In this document: positions 14,396-21,292 of the stretch, piece by piece
Numbering within the stretch: the first letter of the stretch is position 1
Layout of the letters: the number at the start of each line of letters is the position of its first letter
From: a virus
Virus record (IMG/VR): IMGVR_UViG_3300027763_000027
Location: 107,917-171,916 of that record
Length of the DNA: 64,000 nucleotides
Strand: one strand, 5' to 3'
Notes under the pieces: model-generated
Told to the model about the DNA's origin: nothing
The model's input: the letters and a program-made list of their open reading frames with translations, nothing else
Databases searched by the model: none
Made by a program: the position numbers and the translations under genes

Positions 14396-14423
14396 TTGAC
14401 TAAATAATAATTTAAGTTATATT
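14396..14423 (+). promoter_or_regulatory. Class 1 leaderless promoter for 14430 gene
   Basis: TTGACT (14396-14401), 16-nt gap, TATATT (14418-14423), 6 nt to ATG. The spacer is nearly the same as in the 14908 promoter. Confidence 0.7.
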
Positions 14424-14429
14424 TGGTAG

Positions 14430-14681
14430 ATGACCACATATAAATACATAGCAGACTATATAAATAAACCTACTATATTTTGTTATATTGTAGATTGTGT
14501 GATAAATAACAATCCTTATTTGTTTGGTGGCGAGTATAATAAAAAATTACTAAACAAGAAAGTATGGATGGCTAAACAAGTATTTCCTCATTGTGAACCA
14601 ACTCAATATACTTATTTCAAAACATTCAAAGAAGCAAAAGATACATTAAATAGATGGGGCGCAAAGTGGGAAAGGGTTTGA
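14430..14681 (+). CDS. Small hypothetical protein
   Basis: 83 aa, Tyr/Asn-rich, ends FKEAKDTLNRWGAKWERV, an amphipathic helix. Transcribed from its own leaderless promoter. Unknown role. Confidence 0.6.
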   Translation: MTTYKYIADYINKPTIFCYIVDCVINNNPYLFGGEYNKKLLNKKVWMAKQVFPHCEPTQYTYFKTFKEAKDTLNRWGAKWERV

Positions 14682-14698
14682 CAAAATAATAATTCAAT

Positions 14699-14899
14699 AT
14701 GAAAATACTTAATCAACAAGATAATATAGATTATTCTTCTTATACTATAGAAGATAATAATAACATATATAGTGTTGTTAAACCATGTAAAGGAACTTGG
14801 GTAGCTTTTGCAGGAGTAAAATTATCTGTAAGAGATTCAGAAGGAAATATTGTTCGAGATAAGAATATTATTGAAAATATTAACAATTTAATATTTTAA
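14699..14899 (+). CDS. Small hypothetical protein
   Basis: 66 aa, beta-rich (NNIYSVVKPCKGTWVAFAGV). A TTGACA box lies 15 nt before the ATG but no -10 fits, so expression probably comes from upstream, or the promoter is a decayed copy. Confidence 0.55.
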   Translation: MKILNQQDNIDYSSYTIEDNNNIYSVVKPCKGTWVAFAGVKLSVRDSEGNIVRDKNIIENINNLIF

Positions 14900-14907
14900 A
14901 AAAGAAA

Positions 14908-14935
14908 TTGACTAAATAATAATTTAGATTATATT
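14908..14935 (+). promoter_or_regulatory. Class 1 leaderless promoter for 14942 gene
   Basis: TTGACT (14908-14913), 16-nt gap, TATATT (14930-14935), 6 nt to ATG. Confidence 0.7.
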
Positions 14936-14941
14936 CTATTT

Positions 14942-15202
14942 ATGACTAAAACATTCAAAATAGGTGAGTATGCAGTAGGAGGAAAGATCAAAGTATCTAT
15001 TCCTAAAACCTTAACTAATATAAAGATAGATGTTATTGATTCTAATTTTGGCACAGGTCAATTAGTTAATCAGTATATCTATTATAGCTTTGATAGGATT
15101 AGAATTGAAAGAGATTTGTTTCAAATAGTAAGTGGTTACTGGTCAGATCAAATACTAGCATGGATTAATAAAAGTTGGCAAAGTCAATTAGCCAAAATAT
15201 AA
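14942..15202 (+). CDS. Hypothetical protein
   Basis: 86 aa, beta-rich start (FKIGEYAVGGKIKVSIPKTL) and a C-terminal amphipathic helix. The sequence around residues 36-70 alternates basic and hydrophobic residues. Unknown role. Confidence 0.6.
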   Translation: MTKTFKIGEYAVGGKIKVSIPKTLTNIKIDVIDSNFGTGQLVNQYIYYSFDRIRIERDLFQIVSGYWSDQILAWINKSWQSQLAKI

Positions 15203-15203
15203 T

Positions 15204-15231
15204 TTGACAATAAATATAAAAGGAGTATATT
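15204..15231 (+). promoter_or_regulatory. Class 1 leaderless promoter for 15238 gene
   Basis: TTGACA (15204-15209), 16-nt gap, TATATT (15226-15231), 6 nt to ATG. An AGGAG inside the spacer would not be transcribed. Confidence 0.65.
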
Positions 15232-15237
15232 AAAACT

Positions 15238-15474
15238 ATGAACAACACCGAAAAACCCCTAAAGAAATTCACGATTCGTATGCAACGCAACCAAATCGCA
15301 GAAGTGGACATCGAGGTGGAGGCCACATCAGATGAGGAAGCGGTTGATAAGGCAACAGAGATGGCTGAAAATTGCACTGATGCTAATGGCTTTGCCCTTG
15401 AGTGGGATGAGGTTGATTATAACTTCGAAGCTATTGATGTCGAGGAAGAAGAGGAGGACGAAGATGAAGTCTAG
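15238..15474 (+). CDS. Small acidic protein
   Basis: 78 aa. KKFTIRMQRNQIAEVDIEVE then a helix and a poly-acidic tail (EEEEEDEDEV). The pattern resembles DpnD/PcfM-like small proteins with the A-T-S-EEA-DKA helix, but I cannot be certain. Overlaps the next gene by 11 bases. Confidence 0.6.
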   Translation: MNNTEKPLKKFTIRMQRNQIAEVDIEVEATSDEEAVDKATEMAENCTDANGFALEWDEVDYNFEAIDVEEEEEDEDEV

Positions 15475-15619
15475 TGAACAAATTACTAAAGAAATCAGTG
15501 ATAGGATTGTAGAATACAAAGCTCTTATGATTGAGCATGATAATAATCAAAGTGCAGTAGATGAATTAGAAAGTGCAATTCATGAACTAGATCATCTATT
15601 AAGGTGGATTAATGAGTAA
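15464..15619 (+). CDS. Small helical hypothetical protein
   Basis: 51 aa from ATG 15464 (MKSSEQITKEISDRIVEYKA), coiled-coil-like. Upstream starts would run antiparallel to the clear coding signal of the preceding gene. Shine-Dalgarno GGAGG lies 9 nt upstream. Confidence 0.6.
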   Translation: MKSSEQITKEISDRIVEYKALMIEHDNNQSAVDELESAIHELDHLLRWINE

Positions 15620-15692
15620 TACTCCTTTATTTTTCGCTATTGTATTAAGCATTGTTTTTGCTATTTATATATATTTTAGCTACAATGAATAA
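15612..15692 (+). CDS. 26-aa single-membrane-segment microprotein
   Basis: MSNTPLFFAIVLSIVFAIYI and six more residues; one hydrophobic helix. It overlaps both neighbours by 8 bases, part of a run of three overlapping tiny genes. Confidence 0.45.
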   Translation: MSNTPLFFAIVLSIVFAIYIYFSYNE

Positions 15693-15762
15693 GATAATTA
15701 ATTATATTATATGGATAGCTTTTGGCCTTATTATATTTGGCTTATTAAGATTATTTTTATGA
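15685..15762 (+). CDS. 25-aa single-membrane-segment microprotein
   Basis: MNKIINYIIWIAFGLIIFGL and five more residues. One hydrophobic helix with a basic end; ATGA overlap with the next gene. Confidence 0.45.
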   Translation: MNKIINYIIWIAFGLIIFGLLRLFL

Positions 15763-15884
15763 GCTTTGCACGAGATATACTAACAAATAAACCTGTAATA
15801 TGCTTTGATGAATTGCTACTAGCTAAATATGAAATAGATAATAGTGTAATAAGAGATAGTGAAGATACTAAAGAGTCTAGTTAA
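15759..15884 (+). CDS. Small hypothetical protein
   Basis: 41 aa, MSFARDILTNKPVICFDELL then a charged tail. Last of the overlapping tiny-gene run. Unknown role. Confidence 0.45.
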   Translation: MSFARDILTNKPVICFDELLLAKYEIDNSVIRDSEDTKESS

Positions 15885-15944
15885 TATAGTTTTGTTTTTC
15901 TTATTATTTCCTCTGATATTATTAAGTGATATGATAAATGATGA

Positions 15945-15972
15945 TTGACATAATTTTAATTTGGGTTATAGT
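15945..15972 (+). promoter_or_regulatory. Class 1 leaderless promoter for 15979 gene
   Basis: TTGACA (15945-15950), 16-nt gap, TATAGT (15967-15972), 6 nt to ATG. Confidence 0.7.
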
Positions 15973-15978
15973 TGGTTT

Positions 15979-16353
15979 ATGAAATTCGAAGTAAAAGATA
16001 CTACTCCAACTAATACAATTAAGCTTCATTATCCTCATATCTTATTAAAGATTATTTTTGGATTTCACGACTTTAATCTTGAAGCTAAAGCGTTTGTTAG
16101 ATTAAACTCTATTCAGCGTGATGAAGTTGGGAAACTTATCATATCTAAAGAAGATAAAAATGATATTATATCTAAAGTCAAGAAAAAAATGTCAAAAAAG
16201 TTTAATGGCACTTTTCCTAAAGCATTAAAGTATTGTTCTATATATTCTAATAAAATACAAGATTATAGCACCCCTAATGGCACTCGTTATTTAGAAAGCT
16301 GGATTATATCTAAAACATATAATGATAAGAATCAATTAGTAGAGTGTTTTTGA
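15979..16353 (+). CDS. Hypothetical protein
   Basis: 124 aa from ATG 15979; a TTG at 15961 falls inside the promoter spacer and is rejected. Basic middle (IISKVKKKMSKKFNGTF). Unknown role. Confidence 0.6.
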   Translation: MKFEVKDTTPTNTIKLHYPHILLKIIFGFHDFNLEAKAFVRLNSIQRDEVGKLIISKEDKNDIISKVKKKMSKKFNGTFPKALKYCSIYSNKIQDYSTPNGTRYLESWIISKTYNDKNQLVECF

Positions 16354-16354
16354 T

Positions 16355-16382
16355 TTGACATATATTTAATTTACTATATTAT
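16355..16382 (+). promoter_or_regulatory. Class 1 leaderless promoter for 16389 gene
   Basis: TTGACA (16355-16360), 16-nt gap, TATTAT (16377-16382), 6 nt to ATG. Confidence 0.7.
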
Positions 16383-16388
16383 TAGCCT

Positions 16389-16841
16389 ATGAAGCTAATT
16401 AATACCACCTCATATTGTTCTGAAAAGTTAAAAGAAATTATCAAATGGTGTATGCCAGAAGGCGTATTCCTTAAAGACATTAGAAAGATAGATTTTGGTA
16501 ATACTAAATTAAATTGGCATGGCAGGGCTTGGGGAAGCATGAGAGTGCATATTGGTGTGCCACGATACGGCAAGTATATTCGTCCTTATAATACAGGAGG
16601 CAGAAGAGGCTATTTAAGTGTTGAAACATATAGCTGGGAAGAAGGTTTAATTGAATTAATTGCTCATGAATTAAGACATATATATCAATGGAAAAAAGGT
16701 AAGTATTATCATGGTATTAAAAAGATAAGAAAATATAACATGGGTACACGAGCTAAATTATGTGAAGTAGATGCTAGTTTATATGCTAAGAGAAAAGTAA
16801 GAGAGTATAGAAAAAGTAATTTTAAATTAAATTTGGTTTGA
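16389..16841 (+). CDS. Putative zinc metallopeptidase
   Basis: 150 aa. LIAHELRHIYQW at 90-101 carries HExxH (HELRH, 93-97) in a helix, and CEVDASLYA near residue 127 offers the downstream acidic ligand typical of SprT-like or gluzincin proteins. Basic, no signal peptide, so it would act in the cytoplasm. Family assignment is uncertain. Confidence 0.65.
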   Translation: MKLINTTSYCSEKLKEIIKWCMPEGVFLKDIRKIDFGNTKLNWHGRAWGSMRVHIGVPRYGKYIRPYNTGGRRGYLSVETYSWEEGLIELIAHELRHIYQWKKGKYYHGIKKIRKYNMGTRAKLCEVDASLYAKRKVREYRKSNFKLNLV

Positions 16842-16844
16842 CAT

Positions 16845-16919
16845 AAGTAGTTGATTATTATATAGTTACGTGGGCGGGCTCCCCGCGCGCGCAAGTCGTT
16901 GATAGGTAAGCATTTACAC
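16845..16919. repeat. Triple-dyad repeat, copy 1
   Basis: A degenerate TTGATTATTA half, a GC dyad (GCGGGCTCCCCGC) and a second half with AAGTCGTTGAT then TTTACA. First of the island repeats, between the metallopeptidase and DUF932 genes. Confidence 0.6.
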
Positions 16920-16991
16920 AACAACAGTAAAAAACTTTAACAGGATTGGCAAGTGTCTGATAATCAGAATCTTATGATACGAAAAAAGTTC

Positions 16992-17019
16992 TTGTCATAG
17001 TTTAAAAGTGTGGTATGAT
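16992..17019 (+). promoter_or_regulatory. Class 1 leaderless promoter for DUF932 gene
   Basis: TTGTCA (16992-16997), 16-nt gap, TATGAT (17014-17019), 6 nt to ATG. Confidence 0.7.
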
Positions 17020-17025
17020 TAACAT

Positions 17026-17883
17026 ATGGCTAGAACAACAAAACCCGCTCAAAGTGTATACGATTTCGATGTACACCAAGAGCCACTCCTCACAACAGAC
17101 GGCAAGAGGACAGGATACTTCGGGATGGTACGCCGTGATACCCCCGAACCCATGACGCTCGGAGTTTGCACCGAGCAGTATGGTGTGGTGAAGAATGCAG
17201 ACCTCGTAACGATGGTCGAAGAGTCGCTAGCGCAGAACAGTATGCTCGCCAATCACAACTCCAAAAAGTTTGTGGTTCGTGATGGATCCCGTTTCTATGC
17301 TAGCTATGACTTCCCTGAGTTCAAAACTCAGTTGAAGCCAGTTGGCAAACGTGCGGTTGGTGATGTGCTTGGTTTGAGATTGACTGTTAACAACAGTTAT
17401 GATCGCTCCAGTCGCGTTTCCCTCTCGCTTGGCTTCCTCCGTTTGGTTTGTTTGAACGGAATGAAGTCGTTGACCAAAGAGTTCAGCATGACGAAGAGAC
17501 ACACTCTCGCCGTGAATCTGGATTTTATTGGTGATGCATTGGCAAACGCACTCTCCAGTGTTGATACCTCTGTAGCAATCTTCAACAGGTTGGCGCAGAA
17601 GGCAATCACTGATGAGCAGGGTTTGACATTGCTCACTAAGCTGGAAGAGAAGGCTGTCATCTCTGCTAAGGTGCGCGAAGGCATCGAAGCAGTTTGGCGG
17701 AATCCTTCTTACGAGGAGGATCATGATCGCAACCTGTACAACTTGTACAACGCCACTACGCAGTTTTTAACTCGTAATGTCGCTGACGAGCGGTACGAGT
17801 ATAGCGAGAGGGTCAGCACCGACTTGCTCAAAGTCTTCAGCGGAAAAACCCGCGACGAAGAGCTCCTGAAGCTGGTCGCCTAA
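17026..17883 (+). CDS. DUF932 phage/plasmid-like protein
   Basis: 285 aa, close to the family's usual length. GYFGMVRRDTPEPMTLGVCT, then the central LGLRLTVNNSYDRSSRVSLS and FLRLVCLNGM segments match DUF932, a widespread family on phages and plasmids with unknown biochemical role, often beside anti-restriction genes (an ArdC-like gene lies 5 kb on). GC content and codon choice (many C/G-ending codons) differ clearly from the AT-rich genes upstream, which suggests recent transfer. Own promoter and own terminator: a self-contained cassette. Confidence 0.85.
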   Translation: MARTTKPAQSVYDFDVHQEPLLTTDGKRTGYFGMVRRDTPEPMTLGVCTEQYGVVKNADLVTMVEESLAQNSMLANHNSKKFVVRDGSRFYASYDFPEFKTQLKPVGKRAVGDVLGLRLTVNNSYDRSSRVSLSLGFLRLVCLNGMKSLTKEFSMTKRHTLAVNLDFIGDALANALSSVDTSVAIFNRLAQKAITDEQGLTLLTKLEEKAVISAKVREGIEAVWRNPSYEEDHDRNLYNLYNATTQFLTRNVADERYEYSERVSTDLLKVFSGKTRDEELLKLVA

Positions 17884-17906
17884 ACTAAAACGAAACTTTA
17901 ACAGAG

Positions 17907-17942
17907 GCGGAGGGCAAAACCCTCCGCTTCTTTTTGCTTTTT
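17907..17942 (+). terminator. Intrinsic terminator after DUF932 gene
   Basis: Perfect 8-bp stem GCGGAGGG/CCCTCCGC (17907-17914 with 17920-17927), 5-nt loop, followed by a T-rich tract. Confidence 0.9.
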
Positions 17943-17951
17943 TATTGACAT

Positions 17952-18031
17952 GCATAAGTCGTTATCTATCAAGTATTTACAGCGCGAGGGACCCTGCGTT
18001 TGTAACTCGTTATCTATCAGAGGCTTACAAC
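17952..18031. repeat. Triple-dyad repeat, copy 2
   Basis: ATAAGTCGTTATCTATCAAG...TTTACA, then a dyad around GAGGGACCCTG, then GTAACTCGTTATCTATCAGA...CTTACA. The two outer halves are near-direct copies. It ends 3 bases before the next gene's -35 box. Confidence 0.7.
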
Positions 18032-18033
18032 AC

Positions 18034-18061
18034 TTGACATTTATATTATTTATGTTATAGT
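18034..18061 (+). promoter_or_regulatory. Class 1 leaderless promoter for 18068 gene
   Basis: TTGACA (18034-18039), 16-nt gap, TATAGT (18056-18061), 6 nt to ATG. Confidence 0.7.
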
Positions 18062-18067
18062 TATGAG

Positions 18068-18409
18068 ATGAAAGCAAAGCATAAAGTATATTATAACTTA
18101 CATAAGAAGTGTCTTTCTATTATGCTTCGTGGAAAAGTATTAGAGCATAGCACAGAATTTTTTTTGCGTGATGTTGAGTTTAGAGTGAGTCAAGCAGGGC
18201 GCTCCAGGGTTCTAAAGGAACAAAGAAAGAATGTACACGCCTTTGTATGTGGGACTCCAGATGATGGTTGGCCTATTGACCAAAATGAAAGAAAGGTAAC
18301 CTATAATCCTTATAAGTATAACAGCTTTGTTTATTCTGATACCTTTGAACCAGTATATAAAGCAAAATGGGTTGGAGTTATTAATAGAGATATTTTTGTC
18401 TTGAATTAA
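18068..18409 (+). CDS. Hypothetical protein
   Basis: 113 aa, basic. VYYNLHKKCLSIMLRGKVLE opens it, and a later stretch (RVLKEQRKNVHAFVCG) resembles a short conserved phage protein of unknown role. Followed directly by another class 1 promoter. Confidence 0.65.
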   Translation: MKAKHKVYYNLHKKCLSIMLRGKVLEHSTEFFLRDVEFRVSQAGRSRVLKEQRKNVHAFVCGTPDDGWPIDQNERKVTYNPYKYNSFVYSDTFEPVYKAKWVGVINRDIFVLN

Positions 18410-18428
18410 TCTAAAAGTATAGTAAGAT
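18401..18428 (+). promoter_or_regulatory. Class 1 leaderless promoter for 18435 gene
   Basis: TTGAAT (18401-18406), inside the preceding gene's end; 16-nt gap, TAAGAT (18423-18428), 6 nt to ATG. Confidence 0.6.
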
Positions 18429-18434
18429 TATCTA

Positions 18435-18590
18435 ATGGAAATCACTAAAGCCAAGAAACTAAAGGAGGGCGGTTACGCACTATACGCAACTGACCCTAAA
18501 ACTAAAACCGAAACCCAAGTTGGATATATTGGAGAAGGTCTGACTTTGGAAGCGTGGCTTCCTAAAGGAGTAAAAATTGAAAACTCTTGA
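18435..18590 (+). CDS. Small hypothetical protein
   Basis: 51 aa, MEITKAKKLKEGGYALYATD, beta-rich. Leaderless promoter upstream. Its last codons carry AAAGGAG, the ribosome site of the next gene's TTG start. Confidence 0.65.
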   Translation: MEITKAKKLKEGGYALYATDPKTKTETQVGYIGEGLTLEAWLPKGVKIENS

Positions 18591-18963
18591 AGAAACATTT
18601 ACTAGCAGAGGCTTTAAGTTCACGATGGTTGGTCGTGATGGCGATGTTGCTATCTATAAAAAGCGACTCGATGAACCAGACAGCGAAGCTTTTAACTATG
18701 AAGTGATTGCTATTAAGCGTCACAATGGATATGAGATTGCAGGTGTCAAGATGCCTCCTGCTGAAATGTATCCGTCCGATAGTCAATGGGGCGATTGGGC
18801 TTATACTTGTATTGATCGTGAAGATGCAGACAAGCGATTCGTTCAACTAAAAGAAAAACTATCAGCTTATGTTGCAACATCAACTTTAGCTAATGGTGAG
18901 AAGCGTGGTCGTGGCCGTCCTCGCAAAATTGATTTGACAAAAACAGAACTTGTGGTATCATAA
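18577..18963 (+). CDS. Protein with C-terminal AT-hook, TTG start
   Basis: 128 aa starting at TTG 18577, supported by AAAGGAG about 7 nt upstream and by the 14-base overlap with the previous gene. Residues 1-100 form an unrecognised mixed domain (GRDGDVAIYKKRLDEPDSEA). RGRGRPRK at 110-117 is a classical AT-hook, a minor-groove DNA binder, so the protein probably acts on DNA. Confidence 0.7.
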   Translation: MKTLEETFTSRGFKFTMVGRDGDVAIYKKRLDEPDSEAFNYEVIAIKRHNGYEIAGVKMPPAEMYPSDSQWGDWAYTCIDREDADKRFVQLKEKLSAYVATSTLANGEKRGRGRPRKIDLTKTELVVS

Positions 18964-18967
18964 CAAA

Positions 18968-19204
18968 ATGACATATAAATGTGCAGTAAGCGGTGAAGCA
19001 CTTTCACCAGAGAGAGTTGAGGCTCTGCAAGTCCTCGGCGTTCCAGAGAGTCAATGGACAAAGAAAGAACATAGTCAAACAAAAAAACTACGAGCTGTAT
19101 ATGCTGGTGACGATGGCAGTAATGACATTGTTATTTGTGATGCAGTAGATGGTGGCTCGATGTTTGATAACGCAGTAGCGTTGGAGGTAGAAAATGAATC
19201 TTAA
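18968..19204 (+). CDS. Hypothetical protein
   Basis: 78 aa from ATG 18968, four bases after the preceding stop. CAVSGEALSPERVEALQVLG suggests a helix after a Cys; no second metal motif. Ends in an 11-base overlap with the next gene. Confidence 0.65.
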   Translation: MTYKCAVSGEALSPERVEALQVLGVPESQWTKKEHSQTKKLRAVYAGDDGSNDIVICDAVDGGSMFDNAVALEVENES

Positions 19205-19352
19205 GTATATCGTTTTGCGAGACGGAATTCGTGTGAGTGAAGATATGCACACGAAGATTGAAGATGCTGAACACGAAGCGGAGTTTTGGCGTAAAGTCAT
19301 TCGCTCGTGGCCTGATGGAACGAAAGTTACCATCAAGAAAATCGGCGGATAA
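19194..19352 (+). CDS. Small hypothetical protein
   Basis: 52 aa, MNLKYIVLRDGIRVSEDMHT, then helix and beta end (VTIKKIGG). TTGGAGG lies 8 nt upstream in the overlapped gene. Last of the 18435-19352 operon. Confidence 0.65.
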   Translation: MNLKYIVLRDGIRVSEDMHTKIEDAEHEAEFWRKVIRSWPDGTKVTIKKIGG

Positions 19353-19391
19353 CTTCGGAGGCTGACATTGAGCTACGGCTTAGTGTTGATT

Positions 19392-19482
19392 GCTAGGGTC
19401 GTCTAACTGGTTAAGACCCCACACTTATAATGTGGTCGCTCTAGATTTGGGCAAAATGTAGGTTCGAATCCTACCCCTAGTA
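19392..19482 (+). tRNA. tRNA with UAU anticodon and long variable arm
   Basis: Acceptor GCTAGGG pairs with CCCTAGT (one G-U), D stem GTCT/AGAC, anticodon stem CCACA/TGTGG around CTTATAA (anticodon TAT, reading AUA, Ile), T stem GTAGG/CCTAC around TTCGAAT, discriminator A. No CCA is encoded. The 22-nt variable region with a GCTC/GGGC stem is class II, which is unexpected for isoleucine. Confidence 0.8.
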
Positions 19483-19524
19483 TGTATTATATGTAAGTAC
19501 TTAATGTTCAACCAATTATTTTTA

Positions 19525-19552
19525 TTGACTATTTTTCTGATTCTTGTATATT
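19525..19552 (+). promoter_or_regulatory. Class 1 leaderless promoter for 19559 gene
   Basis: TTGACT (19525-19530), 16-nt gap, TATATT (19547-19552), 6 nt to ATG. Confidence 0.7.
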
Positions 19553-19558
19553 AAACCT

Positions 19559-19762
19559 ATGACAAACAAAACAGCACCATTCTATGTGATGAATGTGTTC
19601 GGTCAAGACCGAGCCGTTATCCTAAACACCTCAATCCGTATGTGTACGCCTAAAGAGACTTGTTCTCTTAAAGAATTGGAGAACATCTCCAAGGCTTTTG
19701 GAGTAGAGTTCTTTCAAGTACCAAAACCTTCTAGCTTCCCAGCGAAAGTAGTAGCTTCGTGA
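19559..19762 (+). CDS. Small hypothetical protein
   Basis: 67 aa from ATG 19559; the TTG at 19544 lies in the promoter. MTNKTAPFYVMNVFGQDRAV, then basic/Pro-rich end. Sits between tRNA genes. Unknown role. Confidence 0.6.
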   Translation: MTNKTAPFYVMNVFGQDRAVILNTSIRMCTPKETCSLKELENISKAFGVEFFQVPKPSSFPAKVVAS

Positions 19763-19767
19763 AAGAT

Positions 19768-19843
19768 GGGCTTGTAGCTCAATGGTTAGAGCAGAGCACT
19801 CATAATGCTTTGGTTGGGGGTTCAAGTCCCTCCGAGCCCACCA
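19768..19843 (+). tRNA. tRNA with CAU anticodon (Met or Ile2)
   Basis: Acceptor GGGCTTG/CGAGCCC, D stem GCTC/GAGC, anticodon loop CTCATAA (CAT), T-arm GGGGG-TTCAAGT-CCCTC, discriminator A, and CCA encoded (19841-19843). Elongator Met or lysidine-modified Ile cannot be told apart here. Confidence 0.9.
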
Positions 19844-19863
19844 CTTCTCCTTGTGCGGATTGG

Positions 19864-19956
19864 ATGCTCAACTCTTATAGTAAGCATGCTGAGATAACTC
19901 AAGAAGATGTAGAATGGTATTTAAAAAACAAAAGCATTGACAACAAACAAAGATAG
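19864..19956 (+). CDS. Possible 30-aa protein
   Basis: MLNSYSKHAEITQEDVEWYL and ten more residues. It begins 20 bases after the tRNA; a longer in-frame reading would run through the tRNA and is rejected. Low support. Confidence 0.3.
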   Translation: MLNSYSKHAEITQEDVEWYLKNKSIDNKQR

Positions 19957-19964
19957 GATAAACT
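19937..19964 (+). promoter_or_regulatory. Class 1 leaderless promoter for 19971 gene
   Basis: TTGACA (19937-19942), 16-nt gap, TAAACT (19959-19964), 6 nt to ATG. Confidence 0.65.
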
Positions 19965-19970
19965 AAAACT

Positions 19971-20357
19971 ATGAAACTTATTAAACAAAACCTCGGTGCC
20001 CATTGGGTCATCGGAATCAAAGGCAACAAGGACGAGATTGAGCAGTTCCACAATCGAGTCTATAACTGGGGCGGAACAAACGGAGAGCTTCAATGGATGA
20101 GCAACGATTTTGCTTATTTTTGGATTACTCTAGAAAAGTTGGAACGAGTAATGTTTAAGTATGTTATGAATGGCATCACAGATAAACTTGGTAAGAAGTT
20201 TCGTGGTGCAAAAGGTGGATTAAAAGGAGTCGTATCTAATCGTGTCAAGAATACTATTGATAATATTCCAAACGAAACATTTGTTCGCACAGCACAAGTC
20301 GAGGATATATATTCTCTTGGAACAATCTCTGCGGAAAAATTAGATACTGATAGCTAA
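19971..20357 (+). CDS. YNW-GTNG family protein, copy 1
   Basis: 128 aa. Shares VYNWGGTNGELQWM and YSLGTISAEK with the minus-strand gene at 27766-28185 (IYNWEGTNGKLHDM, YSLGTISAEK), plus a KGGL segment between. The family is not one I recognise. The two copies lie at opposite ends of the island on opposite strands. Confidence 0.7.
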   Translation: MKLIKQNLGAHWVIGIKGNKDEIEQFHNRVYNWGGTNGELQWMSNDFAYFWITLEKLERVMFKYVMNGITDKLGKKFRGAKGGLKGVVSNRVKNTIDNIPNETFVRTAQVEDIYSLGTISAEKLDTDS

Positions 20358-20363
20358 ACAATC

Positions 20364-20436
20364 CGCCTAGTAGCCCAATGGCAGAGGCAAACGACTTAAA
20401 ATCGTTCAAGTGTCAGTTCGAGTCTGACCTAGGCGA
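20364..20436 (+). tRNA. tRNA with UAA anticodon (Leu) and short variable loop
   Basis: Acceptor CGCCTAG/CTAGGCG, D arm GCC/GGC, anticodon stem AACGA/TCGTT around CTTAAAA (anticodon TAA, reading UUA, Leu), 5-nt variable loop CAAGT, T-arm GTCAG-TTCGAGT-CTGAC, discriminator A. Bacterial tRNA-Leu is normally class II with a long arm, so this class I form is odd. Confidence 0.8.
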
Positions 20437-20445
20437 AAATCTTTT

Positions 20446-20519
20446 GCTTTCATAGCTCAATTGGATAGAGCAACGGATTTCTAATCCGTAGGTTGCAGGT
20501 TCAATCCCTGCTGAAAGCG
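20446..20519 (+). tRNA. tRNA-Arg (UCU anticodon)
   Basis: Acceptor GCTTTCA/TGAAAGC, D stem GCTC/GAGC, anticodon stem ACGGA/TCCGT around TTTCTAA (TCT, reading AGA), T-arm GCAGG-TTCAATC-CCTGC, discriminator G, no CCA. AGA is a favoured Arg codon in the AT-rich genes here. Confidence 0.9.
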
Positions 20520-20526
20520 TGTAATA
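20519..20526 (+). promoter_or_regulatory. Class 2 GTGTAATA motif before 20534 gene
   Basis: GTGTAATA beginning at the tRNA-Arg discriminator base, 7 nt before the ATG. Confidence 0.4.
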
Positions 20527-20533
20527 ATATATT

Positions 20534-21172
20534 ATGATAAGAATACATCCAGTATATTCTTTACGTTTATTAAGGCGTTTAAATGTTCCTATTAATACAA
20601 TTATAGATGTTGGCGTACAATATTCTACTCCATGTCTTAAAAATACTTTTCCAGATAAATTACATATTCTATTTGAGCCTGCTGCTAATTATTGGAATAA
20701 AATAGAAGAATCTTATAAAGATATAAAATATATTCTATATAAAATAGCTTTATTTAAAGAAGATAAAAAAGTTAATTTGAAAAAAAATGGAGAGCTTTAT
20801 AGAATCACAGATAATAATGAAATCGGGTTAATAGAAGTGCAAGCTAATAAACTAGACACAATACTTAAGGATACAAACTTCGAAAAGCCTTATCTTCTTA
20901 AACTAGATGTAGACGGAGCAGAACTTGAAATATTAGAAGGCGCACAAGAAACATTAAAAGATTGCTCTACAATATTCATAGAAGCTCACCCAAGAGATTA
21001 TTTAGAAAGATGTAATGCAATAGAAAAATATGGTTTTAAATTATTTGATATCGTAGACTTTCGTTATCATGATAATAGACTAGCTCAATTTGATTTGATA
21101 TTTATAAAAAAAGATCTTCTACCACATAAAAAACAAAAATTTGATATAACTAAATGGAAAGCGCTAAGATAG
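20534..21172 (+). CDS. FkbM-family methyltransferase
   Basis: 212 aa, normal length. NTIIDVGVQYS at 21-31 is motif I, EPAANYW at 48-54 follows motif II, and KLDVDGAELEILEGA from 123 is the FkbM signature. Such enzymes O-methylate sugars on glycans. AT-rich codon use resembles the 10975 methyltransferase and the GT11-like gene rather than the GC-richer island genes. Confidence 0.85.
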   Translation: MIRIHPVYSLRLLRRLNVPINTIIDVGVQYSTPCLKNTFPDKLHILFEPAANYWNKIEESYKDIKYILYKIALFKEDKKVNLKKNGELYRITDNNEIGLIEVQANKLDTILKDTNFEKPYLLKLDVDGAELEILEGAQETLKDCSTIFIEAHPRDYLERCNAIEKYGFKLFDIVDFRYHDNRLAQFDLIFIKKDLLPHKKQKFDITKWKALR

Positions 21173-21292
21173 CGCACAATAGAAGGATTCATCAAAATAG
21201 TAATTACACATCTAAAATAACTTTTACCAAATATCTAACAGGATAATATAAATACTTGAAATATTTCCTAAATGCCTGTAATATAAGTTGAT

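Noticed and set aside
17049-17955. Minus-strand frames over the DUF932 gene
   Set aside because: Shadows of a GC-rich, clearly recognised forward gene.
19759-19863. Reading frame through the CAU tRNA
   Set aside because: The peptide (VAQWLEQSTHNALVGGSSPS) is the usual mistranslation of a tRNA gene.
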